From NCBI GenBank assembly GCA_001464355.1, contig LNEU01000017.1, positions 23,824 through 87,823 of the forward strand: 64,000 nt of DNA. Direction: 5' to 3'. This DNA comes from Burkholderiales bacterium Ga0077544. Its GTDB lineage: Bacteria; Pseudomonadota; Gammaproteobacteria; Burkholderiales; Burkholderiaceae_D. Shown here piece after piece: positions 39,324 to 48,152 of the stretch; position 1 is the stretch's first letter, and each line of letters starts with the position of its first letter. Both the position numbers and the translations under genes were made by a program. Below the pieces are notes generated by a model. It was given only the letters and a program-made list of their open reading frames with translations, was not told the origin of the DNA and did not search any database.

Positions 39324-41174
39324 GTGAGCAATAATTTGTTTGCACCAGCAGCATCTGACGTAGTGGTCGGAGAACAGTCCGACCAGCAGCAAGCGCTATG
39401 GCTTCGTTTTGCCGATCCGGCCGATGCGCAGCAATTCAACGCGACCTGGCTGGCATTGCAATGCGAAATGATAGAAGGAGCCGTGCGTGCCGTGATGGTG
39501 CTCGGCCCACCTGATATCGGTCCTTTCCTCCCGGTCGCATTCTGGCCGCCAGCGCAGGCAGCCAGCCCTTTGCTGGTCGAGGTCGCCGATATCGCCTTGC
39601 AGGGACGGCAGGCAACCCTACAACACCGCGACGACCATTCTGCGCTTGCCTATCCCATCATCATCGACGGCCATTTACATGGCCTGGTCGCATTGGAAAC
39701 TTTGCGCCGCAGCGATGATACCTTGCACAGTTTGATACGTGAGCTGCAATGGGGGATGCAGGGTATAGAAGCCGCCTTGTTGCGACAACAGGCCGTACAT
39801 GAACAAAATACGCGTGAACGTTTGATGACGACGCTGGATCTGGTTGCGTCGGCGATGACCGAGCAAAAGTTTTCTGCTGCGGCACATGCCCTGGTAACTG
39901 ATCTGGCGATCCGTCTTGAGTGCGATCGCGTTAGTGTCGGCTTCCGTCGCGATGATCGCTGCAATGTCGACGCCGTATCGCACAGCGCGCAAATCGGCAA
40001 ACGGATGAATCTGATACGCGCCATCGGTAGCGCGATGGATGAGGCGATCGATCAGAAATCCTTGGTGCAGATGCCAGCCGTTGGTGAGCAAGTATTGGTG
40101 ACGCGCGATCACGCAGCATTGGCGCGCCAGCATGGCAGCGATTACATTTTGACCGTTCCTTTTGTAACGAGCGAATTGGTAGGCGGTGCATTTACGTTTG
40201 AACGTTCGGGCGATCGCCCATTCGCGCTGGCAGAGATTGAACTCTGTCAGGCAGTCGTTGCACTGTGCAGTCGCATTCTCGAAGAAAAACGTCTGAACGA
40301 CAGATTGTTGGTGGCGCGTTTCAAGGACATCGCGCGTGACCAATTGCGTAAATTTATCGGCCCGCGGCATTTTGGCCGCAAGCTGGCTGCCGGCTTGCTG
40401 ATGTTCGCGGTGATTTTTTTCAGCTTCGCCAGCAGTAGTTATATGGTGGGTGCGAATGCTGCATTGGAAGGTTCTATCCGTCGTGTTTTGGTTGCGCCAT
40501 TTGACGGCTATGTGGAAACGTCCAGTCATCGTGCCGGCGATTTGATCAAGGCTGGAGATGTGCTGGCGACGCTCGATCAACGCGATTTGCAACTTGAGTA
40601 TCTACGTTGGGCCAGTCAGGCCGATCAATATTCGAATCAGTATCAAGAAGCCTTGGCGAAATCAGATCGCGTGCAAGTCAACGTCAGTCTGGCCCAAGTA
40701 CAACAAGCGAAAGCCCAGATGGAATTGCTGGCCGAGCAGCTGGCACGCGCCAATATCACCGCGCCTTTCCCCGGGATTGTCGTCAGCGGGGATTTGTCAC
40801 AAGCGCTCGGTAGTGCGGTCAAACGCGGTCAGAACTTGTTTGAAGTCGCACCGCTGAATGAATATCGCGTGATTCTGGAAGTAGATGAAAGCGACATCAC
40901 CGGCGTAAGGCAAGGACAAACCGGTACCTTGATGCTGACTTCCTTGCCGGGTGAAGTTTTTCCATTAGTGATTGCGCACATGACGCCAGTCACCAGTTCG
41001 CGAGAAGGTCGCAGTTACTTCCGTGTCGAAGCGACAGTCGGCAAAGTCAGCGAACGGCTGCGCCCAGGTATGGAAGGAATAGGCAAGATTGATGTCGGCG
41101 ATCGCAAGTTGATCTGGCAATGGACGCACAAAATGTTTGACTGGTTGCGTCTGATGTTCTGGTCCTGGATGTAA
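39324..41174 (+). CDS. GAF domain-TM-HlyD fusion protein (periplasmic adaptor)
   Basis: A 616-aa protein. Residues about 40-160 and 170-325 are GAF-like, the second with LDLVASAMTEQKFSAAAHALVTDLA-type and FVTSELVGGAFTFER-type segments (abbreviated). A basic stretch and one membrane helix (LLMFAVIFFSFASSSYMVG, about residues 357-375) follow. The periplasmic part is HlyD-like: VLVAPFDGYVETSSHRAGDL half-lipoyl, coiled coil rich in Gln/Ala, then ITAPFPGIVVSGDLSQALG and a barrel domain. The start is GTG 39324; there is no strong ribosome binding site, but family-like sequence begins early. Adaptors of type I systems normally have only a short cytoplasmic tail, so a GAF sensor in the cytoplasm is unusual. 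It probably links the inner membrane part to the TolC channel. Confidence 0.85.
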   Translation: MSNNLFAPAASDVVVGEQSDQQQALWLRFADPADAQQFNATWLALQCEMIEGAVRAVMVLGPPDIGPFLPVAFWPPAQAASPLLVEVADIALQGRQATLQHRDDHSALAYPIIIDGHLHGLVALETLRRSDDTLHSLIRELQWGMQGIEAALLRQQAVHEQNTRERLMTTLDLVASAMTEQKFSAAAHALVTDLAIRLECDRVSVGFRRDDRCNVDAVSHSAQIGKRMNLIRAIGSAMDEAIDQKSLVQMPAVGEQVLVTRDHAALARQHGSDYILTVPFVTSELVGGAFTFERSGDRPFALAEIELCQAVVALCSRILEEKRLNDRLLVARFKDIARDQLRKFIGPRHFGRKLAAGLLMFAVIFFSFASSSYMVGANAALEGSIRRVLVAPFDGYVETSSHRAGDLIKAGDVLATLDQRDLQLEYLRWASQADQYSNQYQEALAKSDRVQVNVSLAQVQQAKAQMELLAEQLARANITAPFPGIVVSGDLSQALGSAVKRGQNLFEVAPLNEYRVILEVDESDITGVRQGQTGTLMLTSLPGEVFPLVIAHMTPVTSSREGRSYFRVEATVGKVSERLRPGMEGIGKIDVGDRKLIWQWTHKMFDWLRLMFWSWM

Positions 41175-41183
41175 GCGTCGCTT

Positions 41184-43334
41184 ATGGCAGAGTCACTTTT
41201 CAGCGAATCATGGTATCGCGTCGCCAACGTCCGGCCGCGTCTGCGTAATCATGCGCAAATTCACAGACACGTCTATCGCGGTGGCGTCTGGTACGTGCTG
41301 CAGGATCATATCAGCGGCCGCTTTCATCGCTTTACGCCAGTAGCCAATCTTGTCATCGGATTGATGGATGGCGAGCGCACGATGCAGCAGATCTGGGATA
41401 TTGCCTGCGAACAGTTGGGCGATGAAGTGCCATCGCAACCCGAGATGATCAAGCTGATGTCTGACTTACATCGCGCCGACGTTTTGCAGAGCGATGCGCC
41501 ACCGGACATACGCGAGCAGCACGAGCGTCGCGGCAAACACCTGAAGCAAAAAGTGAAACAGTACGTCGGTAATCCGATGTCGCTGCGTTTCCCCTTGTTT
41601 GATCCTGATCGTATCCTGCAGCGGATGATGCCTTTCATGCGGCCTATGTTTGGCTGGTTTGGCGCGGGACTATGGTGCGTGACAATACTGATTGCCATCA
41701 TCCTGGCGGCAATGCATTGGAAGGCATTTTCCAGTGGCATGCTGGATCGGGTGTTCTCGGTCGAAAATATTTTGCTGATGTGGATACTTTTTCCATTGGT
41801 AAAAATTCTGCATGAACTTGGCCACGCCTTCGCCGTAAAGGCGCGCGGTGGCGAGGTGCATGAGATGGGCGTCATGCTCTTGCTGTTGATGCCGATACCG
41901 TATGTCGATGCATCCGCCGCATCGGCGTTTGAAGACAAAAAGTGGCGCATGCTGGTTGGTGCCGCCGGCATGTTGACGGAATTGTTTATCGCGGCGATTG
42001 CAATGATCGCCTGGGTTTATCTCGAGCCCGGCACTGAGCGCGCGATTGCCTACAACATCATTTTGATTACCGGTATCTCGACGCTGCTGTTTAACGGCAA
42101 TCCATTTTTGCGTTACGACGGGTATTACATCCTGTCTGATTATCTGGAGATTCCAAATCTGGGTCAGCGTTCGAATGATTATCTCGGCTATCTGATTAAT
42201 CATTATTTGTTTGAAGTGAAAGACGTGCAGTCGCCGGTCGTCGCCAAAGGAGAAGCACGCTGGTTCGTTTTTTACAGCATCACGTCTTTCTTTTATCGCA
42301 TGTTCATGATGATCACCATCGTGCTACTGGTGGCGAGCAAGTTTTTCCTGTTCGGCATTTTGATGGCGGTGTGGTCGGTATTCAATATGTTGATTCAACC
42401 GATCGCGAAGAAGATCGGCTACTTGTTCAATAGCCCCAAGTTGCGTCAGCAGCGCACACGCGCACTTGTCATCAGTGGCTCAACAGTGTTGCTGGCTGCA
42501 TTGATTTTATTCTGGTTGCCTGCCCCCTCATTTACGCGCAGTGAAGGCGTGGTGTGGGCACCGGATGAAGCGCAGGTACGTGCCAACGTTGATGGCTTCA
42601 TTACTAAAGTTGTCGCGCAGCCGGGCCAGCAAGTAAAAAAAGGCGAGTTGTTGATTCAATGTGAAGATCCTGAATTGATTGCGCGCTCCACCGTGCTGGA
42701 AGCTGAACTGGCTGGCCTGGAAGCAAAATACACCGCAGCCTTATCCAGCAATCGGGTGCAAGCCGACATCCTGTTGCAACAGATGGCGCACGCGCGAGTT
42801 GCGATGGAGTTGGCACAAAAACGCCTTGCCGAAATTGAAGTTCGCGCACCTAGTTCAGGTACTTTTGTGATGGCTGACGTACAGAACATGCAGGGACGTT
42901 TTGTTCAGCGCGGTGAATTGCTGGCGTATGTGACCGATGAAGGGTTGACGACGATACGTGTCGTGATTCCGCAAGCGAATGCAGACAAGGTGCGCAAGGG
43001 ATCGCAAAGCGTTGAAGTGCGACCGGTCGATCAACCTTCAACCGTGATCGAAGCCAGGGTCTTGCGCGAAGTGCCAGCTGCGACAGATAAGTTGCCAAGC
43101 ATGACTTTGAGTTTTCAGGGCGGCGGCAATATCGGTCTTGATCCGTCCGCACAGGATGGCGATGCCAAAACACTACAAAAACTGTTTGTGCTTGATCTGC
43201 AGTTACCGAAGGGCGTCAAGATGGATAAACTCGGCAGCCGAATTTACGTCCGCTTCGAGCATCAGCCTGAGCCTATTGGTGTGCAATGGTATTCAAGTGC
43301 ACGGCGAATTTTTCTAAGGGCGTTCAATGTCTAG
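41184..43334 (+). CDS. PqqD/RRE-like-M50 peptidase-HlyD fusion membrane protein
   Basis: A 716-aa protein. Residues about 30-105 resemble PqqD, the RiPP recognition element fold (YVLQDHISGRFHRFTPVANL, then a helical DGERTMQQIWDIACEQLG). The M50 site-2-protease core follows, with HELGH at 210-214 and Asp312 in NPFLRYDGYY as probable third zinc ligand. Several membrane segments lie between about 155 and 435. From about 455 to the end it is HlyD-like, with a lipoyl half (VDGFITKVVAQPGQQVKKGE), coiled coil and EVRAPSSGTFV. The protein starts 9 bp after the GAF-HlyD gene, and its end overlaps the SecA-like gene by 8 nt. It would sit in the inner membrane with a periplasmic arm. A role in recognising and cleaving the leader of the giant protein is inference. 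Confidence 0.85.
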   Translation: MAESLFSESWYRVANVRPRLRNHAQIHRHVYRGGVWYVLQDHISGRFHRFTPVANLVIGLMDGERTMQQIWDIACEQLGDEVPSQPEMIKLMSDLHRADVLQSDAPPDIREQHERRGKHLKQKVKQYVGNPMSLRFPLFDPDRILQRMMPFMRPMFGWFGAGLWCVTILIAIILAAMHWKAFSSGMLDRVFSVENILLMWILFPLVKILHELGHAFAVKARGGEVHEMGVMLLLLMPIPYVDASAASAFEDKKWRMLVGAAGMLTELFIAAIAMIAWVYLEPGTERAIAYNIILITGISTLLFNGNPFLRYDGYYILSDYLEIPNLGQRSNDYLGYLINHYLFEVKDVQSPVVAKGEARWFVFYSITSFFYRMFMMITIVLLVASKFFLFGILMAVWSVFNMLIQPIAKKIGYLFNSPKLRQQRTRALVISGSTVLLAALILFWLPAPSFTRSEGVVWAPDEAQVRANVDGFITKVVAQPGQQVKKGELLIQCEDPELIARSTVLEAELAGLEAKYTAALSSNRVQADILLQQMAHARVAMELAQKRLAEIEVRAPSSGTFVMADVQNMQGRFVQRGELLAYVTDEGLTTIRVVIPQANADKVRKGSQSVEVRPVDQPSTVIEARVLREVPAATDKLPSMTLSFQGGGNIGLDPSAQDGDAKTLQKLFVLDLQLPKGVKMDKLGSRIYVRFEHQPEPIGVQWYSSARRIFLRAFNV

Positions 43335-45453
43335 CAACGTCCAAATTATTCCAGAGTTCGAGCCGGACCTGAACGGCGATTTGCCGCATGAAGATCGCCC
43401 TGCAGCAAGCAGATTGCAGCGCTGGAAGGATCGCTTGCGAACCAACATCGAGTTTATGTTGCGCCCGCAATTGACGCGCTTCGACCAGGTTTATCCAGAG
43501 CGAGATGAGCCACAAGCCGATCAATTGCTGGATCGCATCGGCAATGCATTGACTGGAACCATCGTGCGCAAATTGCGCGCGCGGCCAAAACGAGTGCATG
43601 CGATTGTCGATCAGGTCGCACCGTTTGAAGCGCCTTTGCGCGAACTGGATGCGGACGGTTTGCGCGAGCTGGCACGTGAACTGACGCGTCAATTGCGCCG
43701 CGAAGGAATGAAGGATGAACTGGTCGCGCATGCATTTGCACTGGTGCGCGAAACCTCGGACCGTATCCACGGCATGCGCCATTTCAACTCGCAATTGATC
43801 GGTGGCTGGGTCATGTTGCAAGGCATGATCGCCGAGATGGAAACGGGTGAGGGCAAGACGCTGACGGCAACGCTGCCAGCCTGCACCGCCGCTCTGGCCG
43901 GCAGGCCGGTACACGTAATTACGGTCAATGATTATCTGGTCGAACGCGATCACGCATTGATGCAACCGGTGTATGCGGCGCTGGGTATTTCTTCCGCAGC
44001 CGTCACTTCAGAGATGAGTCACGAAGAACGCCAGCTGGCTTATTCATGTGATGTGGTGTACTGCACCAACAAGACCGTAGTTTTCGATTATCTGCGTGAC
44101 CGCATCGTACTTGGTTCGCAGTCAGATTCGCTGCATCTGAAGCTGGAAAAAATTTATGGCGGTGATGTAGCAAAATCCCGCATACGTCGTCTGTTATTGC
44201 GTGGCCTCAGTTTTGCAATTGTCGATGAGGCAGATAGTGTGCTCGCCGATGAAGCGGGTACGCCATTGATTATTTCTGCAGAAGTATCGTCGCCGGATGA
44301 GGCGTTGTTTGCAGGGCAGGCGATTGATCTGGCGCAGCAATTGGTCGAAGGCTTGCACTATCGTATTCTGCGTGGCGAACGTCGTATCGAAATGCAGGAA
44401 GAAGGTCATCAGCGCGTGATCGACCTCAGTAAGTCGCTAGGCGGGGTATGGAACATTACTTTGCGCCGCGAAGAAATGATCAATCAGGCACTGACCGCCT
44501 TGTTCCTGTTCGCGCGTGACGAGCAGTATCTGGTGCGTGACGGCAAAATTCAGGTCATCGATGAATTTACCGGTCGCGTGATGGCAGATCGTTCATGGGG
44601 CCAGGGCTTGCATCAGCTGATCGAAGTCAAGGAAGGGCTGGACGTGACTGCGCGCCGCGAGCCTTTGGCACGCATCAGTTACCAGCGCTTCTTCCGTCGT
44701 TATCAGCATTTATCCGGCATGAGTGGTACGGCATCGGAAGTCTCTGCCGAACTTGGCAGTATCTATGGTCTGGGCGTCGTCAAGGTGCCGACCAATCGCT
44801 CGAGTTTGCGCATGACACATCCAGACAGGGTATTTGCTACCGATGAAGAAAAATGGAAATGCGTGCTGGAGCGCATTTTGCATCACCATCAACGTGGTGC
44901 GCCGATACTGGTTGGTACGCGCTCGGTTGTGTCGTCCGAGCTGTTGAGTCAAAAACTGGAAGAACGCGGCATTGCTCACAAAGTATTGAATGCCAAGCAA
45001 GACGGCGAAGAAGCCGACATCGTGGCTGACGCTGGTCATATTGGCCGTATCACCATCGCCACCAATATGGCGGGGCGCGGCACCGATATCAAATTGCGCG
45101 AAGGCGCAGCCGAACTTGGTGGTTTGCATGTCATTCTGTCGGAACGGCATGAGGCCGGCCGTATCGATAGACAGATCGCGGGCCGTTGTGCACGACAGGG
45201 CGATCCTGGCAATGTTGAGGCGATCCTGTCATTGCAGGATGCATTACTTGTTCCATACAACAATGGCTTGTCGGCACTGGTGTTACGCCGCCTGGTGAGC
45301 AGGTTCAGCGACAGGAAAGAAATGCTGCACGCCAAATGGATACGTTATGCACAAAAGCGTACTGAGCGCAGCCAGTCGCGCATACGCAAGAGCTTGTTAA
45401 AAGCGGATAAGCAGATGGGCGACATCCTGTCCTTCTCAGGACGTGCAGAATAA
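43327..45453 (+). CDS. SecA paralogue lacking helical wing and zinc tail
   Basis: A 708-aa SecA-type ATPase. Visible motifs are RHFNSQLIGGWVMLQGMIAE, Walker A GEGKT at 174-178, VHVITVNDYLVERD, FDYLRDRI, DEAD-type VDEADSVLADE near 300, YQRFFRRYQHLSGMSGTASE, NMAGRGTDIKL and GRCARQGDPG near 618. Canonical SecA is about 900 aa. Here the chain stops about 80 residues after the last motif, within what should be the long scaffold helix, so the helical wing and the C-terminal Cys/His zinc motif that binds SecB and lipid are absent. An N-terminal extension of about 60 residues is also present. The start has AAGGGCG a few bases upstream, inside the preceding gene. It is probably a dedicated export motor; the housekeeping secA should lie elsewhere. 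Confidence 0.9.
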   Translation: MSSNVQIIPEFEPDLNGDLPHEDRPAASRLQRWKDRLRTNIEFMLRPQLTRFDQVYPERDEPQADQLLDRIGNALTGTIVRKLRARPKRVHAIVDQVAPFEAPLRELDADGLRELARELTRQLRREGMKDELVAHAFALVRETSDRIHGMRHFNSQLIGGWVMLQGMIAEMETGEGKTLTATLPACTAALAGRPVHVITVNDYLVERDHALMQPVYAALGISSAAVTSEMSHEERQLAYSCDVVYCTNKTVVFDYLRDRIVLGSQSDSLHLKLEKIYGGDVAKSRIRRLLLRGLSFAIVDEADSVLADEAGTPLIISAEVSSPDEALFAGQAIDLAQQLVEGLHYRILRGERRIEMQEEGHQRVIDLSKSLGGVWNITLRREEMINQALTALFLFARDEQYLVRDGKIQVIDEFTGRVMADRSWGQGLHQLIEVKEGLDVTARREPLARISYQRFFRRYQHLSGMSGTASEVSAELGSIYGLGVVKVPTNRSSLRMTHPDRVFATDEEKWKCVLERILHHHQRGAPILVGTRSVVSSELLSQKLEERGIAHKVLNAKQDGEEADIVADAGHIGRITIATNMAGRGTDIKLREGAAELGGLHVILSERHEAGRIDRQIAGRCARQGDPGNVEAILSLQDALLVPYNNGLSALVLRRLVSRFSDRKEMLHAKWIRYAQKRTERSQSRIRKSLLKADKQMGDILSFSGRAE

Positions 45454-45513
45454 ATTTATGCCGGTTTTATCATTCAACGAATTCGGAATCACAAAAAATA
45501 CAAGGGAATCTCT

Positions 45514-46419
45514 ATGCAAAAGCATTACACCAACGGACTGAACACCATCCTGGCAGGTTTCATTTTGAGCGCACTCGCTTCGATGGCAATCGCTGCCGAC
45601 AAGCCGGTATTTTCATCACCATTGCCGGCACCAGTTCCAAATCTGGCACCGGGTGCGAAACAAGCTCCAGTTGCAACGACACCTACCGCAAACAAGGCAG
45701 CGGTTGCGGCGAAACCGGTGTCTGCAGCAATGCCGCAAAGCGGTAACCGCGGCAAGAGTATCGGCGATCAGATGGAGTGCCTGCTTGAACCCTACATCAT
45801 TGCCAACGTTGGTAGCCCGGTGGAGGGTACCTTGAGCCAGGTTCTGGTTGATCGCGGTTCTGACGTCAAGAAAGGCCAGGTTGTTGCGCGTCTCAATTCG
45901 TCGGTCGAAGCAGCGACAGTGACTTTGCGTGCTGCGCAAGAGGCATACGGTCAACGCAAGGTGCAGCGTAATGAAGAGCTCTTCAAGAAGGATTTAATTT
46001 CGGCCAGCGACAAAGACGAACTGGAAACGCAGACACGACTTGCCACACTGGAGCGCAAGCAACAGCAGGAAGTATTAAACCTCCGTACGATCACCAGTCC
46101 ATTGAGTGGCGTGGTGGTTGAGCGTTATCTCGCCCCCGGCGATCACATCGCGCAGGAAAAAATTCTCAAACTGGCACAGATCGATCCATTGAATGTAGAA
46201 GTCATTGTGCCGGTAGAACTGTTCGGCGAGATCAAGCCAGGCATGAAAGGCGAAGTCACGATGGGCTCGATGGTCAATGGCAGTCATGTCGCCAGCGTTA
46301 AAGTGGTTGATCGCGTCATCGATGCTGCTAGCGGAACTTTCGGTGTGCGATTGGAGCTGCGCAATCCAGGCAACAAAATTCCATCCGGCATCCGCTGCAA
46401 CGTACGCTTCATTAAATAA
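45514..46419 (+). CDS. HlyD/RND-type periplasmic adaptor subunit
   Basis: A 301-aa protein. Residues 1-27 are a signal peptide ending SMAIA before ADKPVF. A Pro/Ala-rich linker reaches to about residue 80. The adaptor core follows: VGSPVEGTLSQVLVDRGSDV (lipoyl half), a coiled-coil hairpin (EELFKKDLISASDKDELETQ), ITSPLSGVVVERYLAPGDHI (second half) and a short beta-barrel ending GIRCNVRFIK. AAGGGA at 45502-45507 is a good ribosome binding site. There is no N-terminal anchor helix or lipobox, so it is a free periplasmic protein. It is the third adaptor-like gene in the run, and no partner pump (RND or ABC) is nearby. Confidence 0.85.
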   Translation: MQKHYTNGLNTILAGFILSALASMAIAADKPVFSSPLPAPVPNLAPGAKQAPVATTPTANKAAVAAKPVSAAMPQSGNRGKSIGDQMECLLEPYIIANVGSPVEGTLSQVLVDRGSDVKKGQVVARLNSSVEAATVTLRAAQEAYGQRKVQRNEELFKKDLISASDKDELETQTRLATLERKQQQEVLNLRTITSPLSGVVVERYLAPGDHIAQEKILKLAQIDPLNVEVIVPVELFGEIKPGMKGEVTMGSMVNGSHVASVKVVDRVIDAASGTFGVRLELRNPGNKIPSGIRCNVRFIK

Positions 46420-46430
46420 AGTCTGACGTC

Positions 46431-47066
46431 ATGCACGACCGCAGTCATCGTAAAGTCATCGCAATTGCCGCCCCTATCGGCGGCGGAAAATCGGCCTTGG
46501 TGACTGCGCTTGCCTCGGCTTTGAAAGATTCCGTAACGCTGCGTTTCGACGACTACGAAAATGCCACACGTCAGTCTGTCGATGCGCTTGCAAAATGGCT
46601 GGCAGAAGGTGCAGATTTCAATCAGTTGCAAGCGCCGGGCCTGGCGGATGATCTTGCTATTTTGCGCAAGGGTGACGCAATTAATGCTCGCGATGGCGTA
46701 TCTATCGTTGCTGGCACACAAGACCTGATTTTTGAAATGCCTTTGGGGCGTGCCTGGTCCGCTACTACGGACAACATCGATCTGCTGGTATGGGTCGATG
46801 TGCCGCTCGATATTGCATTGGCACGCCGCATACGCGAAGTCAGCGCAGACATGTTGCGGCAGGACGCTGCCAGCGCAAAACGTGGCTTGGCCTGGCTCAA
46901 TGATTATCTAGGACATTACATCGCGACCATACATGCTGTATTGGAAGCGCAACGCCGCACAGTGCGTGCGCAGGCCGATTTGATCGTTGATGGCACGCAG
47001 CCGATCGCCTCAATCGTACAAAGCGTGCTGGATCATATTGCTCAATCTCCCACGGTGGCGCGATGA
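46431..47066 (+). CDS. P-loop kinase-like protein
   Basis: A 211-aa protein of the uridine kinase/PRK or small AAA-type P-loop group. The Walker A is IAAPIGGGKSAL (Lys20); the first Gly of the usual GxxxxGK is Ala. Next come LRFDDYEN, probably a Walker B or substrate Asp pair, and LLVWVDVPLDIALARRIRE, which looks like a nucleoside-kinase lid and Arg motif. The function is unknown; it may phosphorylate a small molecule or a protein. It lies 11 bp after the adaptor gene, and its stop overlaps the start of the methyltransferase gene (ATGA), which implies translational coupling. Confidence 0.75.
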   Translation: MHDRSHRKVIAIAAPIGGGKSALVTALASALKDSVTLRFDDYENATRQSVDALAKWLAEGADFNQLQAPGLADDLAILRKGDAINARDGVSIVAGTQDLIFEMPLGRAWSATTDNIDLLVWVDVPLDIALARRIREVSADMLRQDAASAKRGLAWLNDYLGHYIATIHAVLEAQRRTVRAQADLIVDGTQPIASIVQSVLDHIAQSPTVAR

Positions 47067-48145
47067 GTATCCGCCAAGTGCAATGGGATAGTCATTTCGG
47101 AAAAGAACGCGACTATCTGTGCGTTGATGCCTTCATTGCCGATATGGTGGGCGCGTGCGCCTTATCTACTGCGTTTGAAACGGGCGTCATCGATTACCTG
47201 ATAGCGCATGCTTCATCTACGACTTTGGCAATTCAAACTGAACTTCAACTGGATCAACGCGGCTTGCATTTATTGCTGGGTATGCTGCGCGCGAATCGCG
47301 TGCTTGAAAGCAAATCCAACGAGGATGGAGTAGCCGACGCGACCGATACCATTCGACTCTCGGCAAGTTTCAAGGCAGCGCTGGTTTATCGGGATTTGAT
47401 GGAAGCCAAGTTGTACTTTGCGAATTTGGTGGCACCTGACTTTCTGCATTTGCTGACGGCCTTGCTGATGGAGCCGGCCAAGTTTGTCGAACAGGCGCGC
47501 ATCTTCAAGTTGTTTTCTTATCAGCGCGCGTTTGAACCAACTGCCGAGAATTATGAACAGACGGCACGCTGGATGCGTATAACGACAGCGCTGACCAAGT
47601 ATGAAGCGCAAGCCTGTATAGCTGCTTTTGATTTTTCACGGTATCAACGCATGCTGGATATCGGCGGCAATAGCGGTGAATTTGTTTTGCGCGTGTGTCG
47701 CAAGCATCCCGAGTTGCGTGCAGCTGTCTATGATTTGCCTTTGGTGTGTGATATCGGTGCCAAGCATGTGGCCGACGAGCAGGAAGCTGCGCGTATCAGC
47801 TTCATCAAGCGCGATCCGACGCAAGCTGCTTTGCCGCGTGCTTACGATCTGATTACTTTCAAGTCCATGTTGCACGACTGGCCGGATGCGGAGATGTGCG
47901 ACTTTTTACGTCGCGCATACGATGCGTTGGAGCCCGGTGGCACACTGATGATTTTTGAGCGTACCGAGGCGCAGGTGAAGGATGTGCAAATCGCATACGG
48001 TCAATTGCCGCTGATGCTGTTTTTCCGTTCTTACCGCACACCACAAGCGTATCAGGCGCAACTGGAGGCGATCGGCTTTCACTCCGTTACCATCGCGGAA
48101 GTGCCGCTGGATATGCCGTTTATCCTGATTACTGCGATCAAGTGA
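47063..48145 (+). CDS. O-methyltransferase, acetylserotonin/caffeate type
   Basis: A 360-aa class I SAM-dependent methyltransferase of the Methyltransf_2 group. Residues about 25-100 form the winged-helix dimerisation domain (ALSTAFETGVIDYLIAH). The SAM motif is MLDIGGNSGEFVLRV at 197-211, followed by AAVYDLPLVCD. The usual catalytic His region is FKSMLHDWPDAEM, and EPGGTLMIFER closes the fold. These enzymes methylate hydroxyl groups of small aromatic or polyketide substrates. A role in tailoring a small molecule or a protein side chain in this locus is unknown. It overlaps the preceding kinase-like gene by 4 nt and is followed after 7 bp by an unrecognised gene. Confidence 0.85.
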   Translation: MSIRQVQWDSHFGKERDYLCVDAFIADMVGACALSTAFETGVIDYLIAHASSTTLAIQTELQLDQRGLHLLLGMLRANRVLESKSNEDGVADATDTIRLSASFKAALVYRDLMEAKLYFANLVAPDFLHLLTALLMEPAKFVEQARIFKLFSYQRAFEPTAENYEQTARWMRITTALTKYEAQACIAAFDFSRYQRMLDIGGNSGEFVLRVCRKHPELRAAVYDLPLVCDIGAKHVADEQEAARISFIKRDPTQAALPRAYDLITFKSMLHDWPDAEMCDFLRRAYDALEPGGTLMIFERTEAQVKDVQIAYGQLPLMLFFRSYRTPQAYQAQLEAIGFHSVTIAEVPLDMPFILITAIK

Positions 48146-48152
48146 GGTTAAT

